64,000 nt of DNA, taken from Plicaturopsis crispa FD-325 SS-3 (Eukaryota; Basidiomycota; Agaricomycetes; Amylocorticiales; Amylocorticiaceae). This document shows positions 59,371 to 64,000 of the stretch, piece after piece. The stretch is taken from the NCBI GenBank assembly GCA_000827205.1, contig KN832556.1:1821272-1885271 (forward strand). The letters are read 5' to 3'. Made by a program: the position numbers and the translations under genes. The notes beneath the pieces were generated by a model. The model made no database searches and had not been told where the DNA came from. It saw nothing but the letters and a program-made list of their open reading frames with translations. Position 1 is the stretch's first letter. Each line of letters starts with the position of its first letter.

Positions 59371-60408
59371 ATGAATTCTGAGTACGAGACTTCAAAGCTT
59401 CAACTTCTTTACCCTACTTTACCTGGACCACCTAGTTCTACTCTCCTTTCATCCATGCGAATCCAAACGGCACGCCTACGCGCCCCAGCCGCACTGGTCG
59501 CTGCCCTTGGGCACAAGTCCGCGTTACAAGAGTTCAAATGGATGGCCCAAGCCGTGTCCGATCGCTCGGTATCACACTCACTCGCGTCCATGGTGGAACG
59601 TCGTGCGCGAGGTGAGCCCCTCCAGTACATCCTAGGGTCGCAACCGTTCGGCCCACTCAGCATCATCGTCCGTGCACCCGTTCTTATTCCGCGCCCGGAG
59701 ACGGAGGAATGGACCTTGCGACTTGTTGACGAAATGCGGGAACGCGTACGAGGAATGAAGCGACCGTTGAGCGTGCTAGATCTATGCACGGGCACCGGCT
59801 GTATCCCCCTCCTGATGTGCCGTCTCATGCCTCCCGGGTCTATCCATACGTATGGCGTCGATGTATCCACGGAGGCTGTGGATCTGGCTACGGAGAACGC
59901 GCGACAGTGCAATCCGGATAATGGCAACTCGTTCACGCCGTTACAGTTGGACATGCTCGCGCCGTCGTTTTTGTCGAACTTGCTTTCGCGTACGCGAGAT
60001 CATGCGCCATTCGATATCATCACAGCGAATCCGCCTTACATTCCCCAATGCGAATACGACGAGTTGCCCTCCAGTGTAAAAGACTACGAGGACCCCCGGG
60101 CGCTTCTCGGAGATCCCTCATCGACGCACGGCTCAGGCTCCTCCGACTTACCCGAGGACGGTGGTCATACAGATGGACTCACATTCTACCGTGCAATAAC
60201 TCGGCTTGCTTCGCACTCCACTTGCCTTCGTCCCTCGTCGTCCCCTCTCTCCCCCGCTCTCGTTCTTGAAGTAGGTGCGGGGCAGGCGCAATCTGTGCGT
60301 AACATTGTGCAGACTGGCATTGGGCAAGTTGCAGGTTGGGGAAATGGGAAGTGTGAGGTGTGGAGAGATGCCTGGGATGTCGAACGGACGGTGGTTCTGA
60401 GACGGTAG
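59371..60408 (+). CDS. MTQ1: HemK/PrmC-type glutamine methyltransferase, Mtq1-like
   Basis: HemK-family enzymes methylate the Gln of the GGQ motif in peptide-chain release factors. Mtq1 is the mitochondrial form. The gene has one exon. The helical N-terminal part has LQEFKWMAQAVSD and ARGEPLQYILGSQPFGPL. The SAM-binding fold has LIPRPETEEWTLRLVDEM and VLDLCTGTGCIPLLMC (motif I), then TYGVDVSTEAVDLATENAR. The signature FDIITANPPYIPQCEYDELP carries the catalytic NPPY. A low-complexity insert (GSGSSDLPEDGGHTDG) interrupts the usual DGLxFYR region. The start could be 59371 or 59456 (MRIQTARLRAPAAL, which looks more like a mitochondrial presequence); I list the longer form. Confidence 0.88.
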   Translation: MNSEYETSKLQLLYPTLPGPPSSTLLSSMRIQTARLRAPAALVAALGHKSALQEFKWMAQAVSDRSVSHSLASMVERRARGEPLQYILGSQPFGPLSIIVRAPVLIPRPETEEWTLRLVDEMRERVRGMKRPLSVLDLCTGTGCIPLLMCRLMPPGSIHTYGVDVSTEAVDLATENARQCNPDNGNSFTPLQLDMLAPSFLSNLLSRTRDHAPFDIITANPPYIPQCEYDELPSSVKDYEDPRALLGDPSSTHGSGSSDLPEDGGHTDGLTFYRAITRLASHSTCLRPSSSPLSPALVLEVGAGQAQSVRNIVQTGIGQVAGWGNGKCEVWRDAWDVERTVVLRR

Positions 60409-60664
60409 TGGGGTATTATTCCTCTAATCAATACCCTACGCTCTCTCTCTCTCTGTCGTCCAACCGTGATCTGTAATTTATTGGCGAGATACTATGACCT
60501 TGGAGTAGAGATGGTCTGCGACTCTGCACGATGCGCGCACTGATGCCGAACTTCCAACTCCGCAATCGTCGCGTCGCGTCGTTAGAATGTTTGCAACCTT
60601 TCAACTTTGTACTTCACTACCAAGCGGCTTTCGCGATTTCGGCTTCAACGACACGCTTGCAATC
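60409..60664. promoter_or_regulatory. Upstream region of MYND copy 2, with motifs shared by the paralogues
   Basis: A (CT)n run lies at 60441-60454. TTCCAACTCCGC at 60552-60563 is 102-113 bp before the ATG and is repeated upstream of copy 3 (62032-62043). GTCGCGTCGCG at 60568-60578 also occurs upstream of copy 1. Confidence 0.5.
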
Positions 60665-61663
60665 ATGTCACTCAGCTCGATGACCTCCCCAAGCACCGCC
60701 GACACCATCAAAGATTTCAACTTCAAAAATGTATGCAGCTGCTGTTCGAAGGACGTTGGACGACAAAATCTAAAGATGTGCAGCGCCTGCCAGTACGATG
60801 CCACCGTTGGCTCTACGCGACAATATTCATACTGATAGGCAGTATGATAGCATGGTCAAATACTGTTCCAGAGAGTGCCAAAAATTAGCCTGGAAAACCC
60901 ATAAATCGACATGTATTGGCAAGGCCATGCGGAACGATATCATCACGAATCCTGAGGCGAACTCTACGAATGCGGCCCTGACCAAGTGGCTAGATCATTG
61001 GCGAACTCTGATTTACCATTGGTCTCTCTGGGCCATGGATATCGCGAATCACCCTCCGGGACGTCTCGCCGATAACTGGTGCGTCCCCGAATATCTTGTC
61101 ATCTGAGAGTGGTCAAGATATGTTTGTCCCAACAGGTTTGTGATAGAAATCGAGAGGCGCCCTGATCCTCCCAGTAAACATGCAAACTTCCAGGTACTAC
61201 GTTGTATATAAATCATACTTTCTGATCACTGATACCCTCGCATTCAGTTGGTTGGCGGAGCTGTCATGGACTGGAAACGATTCGAGGAAGTGATACGCGA
61301 TGATCTGAAATGCCCTCCCAAGCTGGTCCAAGAGAGGATGAACGACCGCCGCGGGGACAACACCGTGCAGATTACAGTGATATGCCACAGCATGGTGCGC
61401 TTCATCTGGTACGGGCTACAGGAGCCTGCACTGCAGGCACTGCGTGAAAAGCCGGAGTTCGGTCACTTTCTAGCGAAAGACTGGGTGCAGAAACTCAGCG
61501 ATATCATCGATTCCGGCGACGGTACGTTGTGCCATTTGGCATCGCATATGTATCGCGAGCAAGCTGATGCGACTTTCTTCATCTAGTGGCACTGTCGGAT
61601 AAATTCAAGCTAGCGGCAGCGATACAAGCGGAGTCCGCCTCCCGAGCACTCGTGAAACGATGA
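60665..61663 (+). CDS. MYND-finger protein, copy 2
   Basis: Five exons (60665..60792, 60851..61078, 61136..61193, 61248..61521, 61587..61663) give 254 residues. The MYND finger is CSCCSKDVGRQNLKMCSACH, KYCSRECQKLAWKTHKSTC. The same unnamed domain as copy 1 follows: ANSTNAALTKWLDHWR, HPPGRLADNWFVIEIERRP, VGGAVMDWKRFEEVI, ERMNDRRGDNTVQITVIC, FIWYGLQEPAL. The ATG at 60665 aligns with the starts of the other copies; an upstream in-frame ATG at 60587 would add 26 residues. Exons 1, 2 and 5 differ in length from copies 1 and 3, so this is the most diverged member although it is next to copy 3. Its role is unknown. Confidence 0.87.
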
Positions 61664-62136
61664 AGGTCGTACATTGTCACGACCCTCTGAGGACCCAGTA
61701 TATATATCATCACATTTGGAGGAGGCAAATATAGGAGTAACTTCACAAAGTGCTGGCAGTTATGGGGATCTACTCGATCGCGTTTGTCAGGTGGGTCGAA
61801 CCATCTCAGGCCTCAGCTAGGTTGTTTCCCCTCACAAGCTACTACTTTGTACGTGAGCGCACGACGTCCATTATACATATGATACAGGTGCTATTGACCT
61901 TGACAGAGTTGTCCATAGCATTGCTTTTATCTCCTTTGCTCGTTACCTATATCGTCTTTTTTTTTGGTCGAGGTTAGCTATAAGTAGCAGGAGACTCAGA
62001 GTATGGTAAATAGTTCTTGCCACGTGCCCATTTCCAACTCCGCGTTACTCGCGTCCGCGCTCGCGCCGCGATGCGCGTTGAAGAACGTACTTCATCCCAT
62101 CTACAGTCGCGTACATATCTGTGCTACACCGCCCTA
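61664..62136. promoter_or_regulatory. Intergenic and upstream region of MYND copy 3
   Basis: These 473 bases lie between the tandem MYND genes. CACGTG lies at 62021-62026 and TTCCAACTCCGC at 62032-62043, 94-105 bp before the ATG. The 12-mer is the one found before copy 2. Confidence 0.5.
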
Positions 62137-63112
62137 ATGTCTTCGACCAGTTTTATTGGACGATCCTATGATCCGCAACACTACAGGAAAGTATGCAACT
62201 ATTGCATGAAGGAGGTAGGACGGCAGAATTTGAAGGAGTGCGGTGGATGCCAGTGAGTTGCCGTCTATGCATAATTACACGCGACATGTGTACTAAAAGC
62301 GAGTAGTTTCGTGAAATACTGCTCCAAAGACTGTCAAAAGCTAGGTTGGAAAACACACAAGCAGAGATGTGGCACGGGAAAAGCCTTACGGGAAAAACTC
62401 GCCACCAATCCCGATGCAAACTCCTTGAATGAAGCCCTTTCTAAATGGCTTGACCATTGGCGAGGTGTGCTTTATGACTGGTCCTTGTGGGCGATGGACC
62501 TTGGAAATAACTCGCCAGACCGCCTTGCAAATAACTGGTACGTGTCGCATTTGGTCTGCGTTCAAGCAAGGCATCACCAATATTTCGATAGGTTCGCGAT
62601 ACAAATCGAACGACGCCCTGACCCTCCCAGTAAACAAACCCATTTCCAGGTAGATACATATGACCGTCTTATGACAACGCCCATACTGAGCTCTTTTTGT
62701 CAAGATGGTCGGTGGCGAGATCATGAGCTGGGAACGGTTCGAACAGCTCCTAACCTCGGATCTCCATTGTGACGGAGAACATGTCGAAGAAAGGATGAAA
62801 GACCGTCGTGGGAATGACACCGTGCAAATCGTGGTTGTATGCGAAGGCATGGTACGCTTCATTTGGTATTCTATGAGGGAGCCTGCACTAGAGAAGATGC
62901 GCGAGAATAAGCCATTTGGGCATATTATGGCGCTGGACTGGGAGCAAAAACTCACCGAGATCATAGAGTCTGGCAAGCGTAAGTCATCATCGCTAGCTAT
63001 GCCTCTGCAATGCGTATATCTTAACCCGTCAATGCTACATTGTATAGCCAAAATCACAAGAGACTACGAAATTGCGGCCGCTCTGGCAGTTGCCCGCATG
63101 TCGAAGGAATGA
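62137..63112 (+). CDS. MYND-finger protein, copy 3
   Basis: Five exons (62137..62252, 62307..62537, 62592..62649, 62705..62978, 63048..63112) give 247 residues. The finger is CNYCMKEVGRQNLKECGGCH, KYCSKDCQKLGWKTHKQRC. The shared domain reads DANSLNEALSKWLDHWRG, NSPDRLANNWFAIQIERRP, MVGGEIMSWERFEQLL, ERMKDRRGNDTVQIVVVC and FIWYSMREPAL. It ends AALAVARMSKE. Exons 1, 2, 3 and 5 have exactly the same length as in copy 1, 15 kb away on the other strand, and the finger motif CMKEVGRQNLK is shared with copy 1 only. Its role is unknown. Confidence 0.88.
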
Positions 63113-63275
63113 CGCCCGTTTCCTCTTGCCCTGGTCCGTCATCGTAGCCTGGACATTATCACATTCGATACGGAGAGGTTACATTACAGCCTGAATACAT
63201 ATAACAATTAACCAAACACGTGCGGCGTACATCTGCGAACATTTAAGCAGTGGTGGTGCGATTTGACCAAGACCA

Positions 63276-63973
63276 TTATTTGAATGCTGAAACATCCTCG
63301 TCGGTCCAGCCATAGTAGTCCTTCAGTTTCTTGCCAAATTCCTTCAGCTTTACAGGATATAACGTTGGATCCGGATGGGCTGCGAGACTGTATGTCAGCG
63401 AGATGCGCGACCAAAAACTGAGACACTTACGCTTATGGAAAGTGATGGACTGCCGTGAGGGAGGTGGTAAGCAGAACGAAACGGTAAGTTCACTGTGGCA
63501 CTCACCCGGTCGCGTTTATCGGGTGGATCGAACCTCACACTAGACCCAGCCGTGCTAGGGTCGTATTCGAATCCCATTTCGCGCATGACCTTGAAACAAT
63601 GAGGTCAGCGAACGGTTTCGTAGGGGAGGAGTATGCTCACCTTGAGGAAGGTATCCCATTTCATCGGCTTCGTTCCCTTCGTTTCATCCTCGGAAGTGTT
63701 CAAGAGCTGGTGCATATATGTACTTGTTTTCTTGCCAAGTTTCGAGAACCAGCTACGCTTAGTCCCCTGTTTTTCAGGCTCGACCACTTGCTCCTTATCC
63801 TTCCTGCTAAACTTGGAGAAGAAGCTGCTCTTGTTGTCCGTCCCAAAGAGCGAGGGGTGGTCGGGACGAGACTTGATCTTTGTCTTCGGGGCCTCCACTT
63901 TCTCAGACTGTAGGTACGAGCGGGCTGACTGCGCGGTCTGCTCGGCGGGAAGTGGCAGAGAGGTCGTCGACAT
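63276..63973 (-). CDS. Conserved unknown protein, 5' end probably outside the window
   Basis: This is a partial gene at the right edge; family not recognised. The stop is at 63276. The first in-frame ATG inside the window is 63973 (MSTTSLPLPAEQ), but a GTGAGT that could be a splice donor lies just upstream near the window end, so the true start may lie further right. The protein is basic, with a Ser/Lys-rich part (SSFFSKFSRKDKEQ), a block around LGKKTSTYMHQLLNTSEDE and MKWDTFLKVMREMGFEYDPS. It ends in an acidic-aromatic tail, PTLYPVKLKEFGKKLKDYYG with WTDEDVSAF. The MKWDTFLKVMREMGF block resembles short conserved fungal proteins that use it to fold as a small helical domain, but no function is known to me. 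Confidence 0.6.
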
Positions 63974-64000
63974 CCCCGGAAGGGTGCTGCTACTCACGGA

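Overview
The window is a piece of a filamentous basidiomycete (Agaricomycete-type) nuclear genome. Genes lie close together on both strands and are cut by many very short introns (about 45-65 nt, mostly GT-AG). The proteins are typical fungal housekeeping and regulatory families, plus families common in mushroom-forming fungi: F-box/LRR, MYND-finger and PARP-like proteins. I cannot assign a species. I see no rRNA, tRNA, CRISPR array, transposon or viral fossil, and the reading frames I followed are intact.

Layout. 0-19 kb: a GST-fold FAX/metaxin-like protein, a small unknown gene, checkpoint clamp RAD9, ATP sulfurylase MET3, an unknown single-pass membrane protein, ER oxidase ERO1, a small unknown membrane protein, dihydroxy-acid dehydratase ILV3 and a PEX5-type peroxisomal import receptor. 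19-31 kb: a PAQR/IZH3-type membrane protein, peptidyl-tRNA hydrolase, a secreted GH92 alpha-mannosidase, methylthioribose-1-phosphate isomerase MRI1 and the Zn2Cys6/PAS factor ERT1. 32-45.5 kb: an F-box protein, a 91-residue unknown, a PRA1 protein, a second (canonical) PEX5, a three-finger C2H2 factor, a hormone-sensitive-lipase-like hydrolase and a zinc-free MDR dehydrogenase. 46-64 kb: three MYND paralogues (one near 47 kb, two in tandem at 60.6-63.1 kb), TBC GAP GYP1, nucleoporin NUP2/NUP50, the membrane-anchored factor SPT23/MGA2, a PARP-like ADP-ribosyltransferase with repeated Cys modules, an HemK/MTQ1 methyltransferase and a gene running off the right edge.

Most neighbours are functionally unrelated. 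Linked themes are sulfur and methionine metabolism (MET3, MRI1), peroxisome import (two PEX5 genes) and membrane or ER homeostasis (ERO1, SPT23, PAQR, PRA1). I found no evident new multi-gene system. The best leads are the MYND family with identical intron phases and shared upstream motifs, the two linked PEX5 genes, and the Cys-module/PARP fusion. Exon coordinates were derived by hand from splice sites and frame. Where I give an exon list, the coding lengths sum to a whole number of codons.
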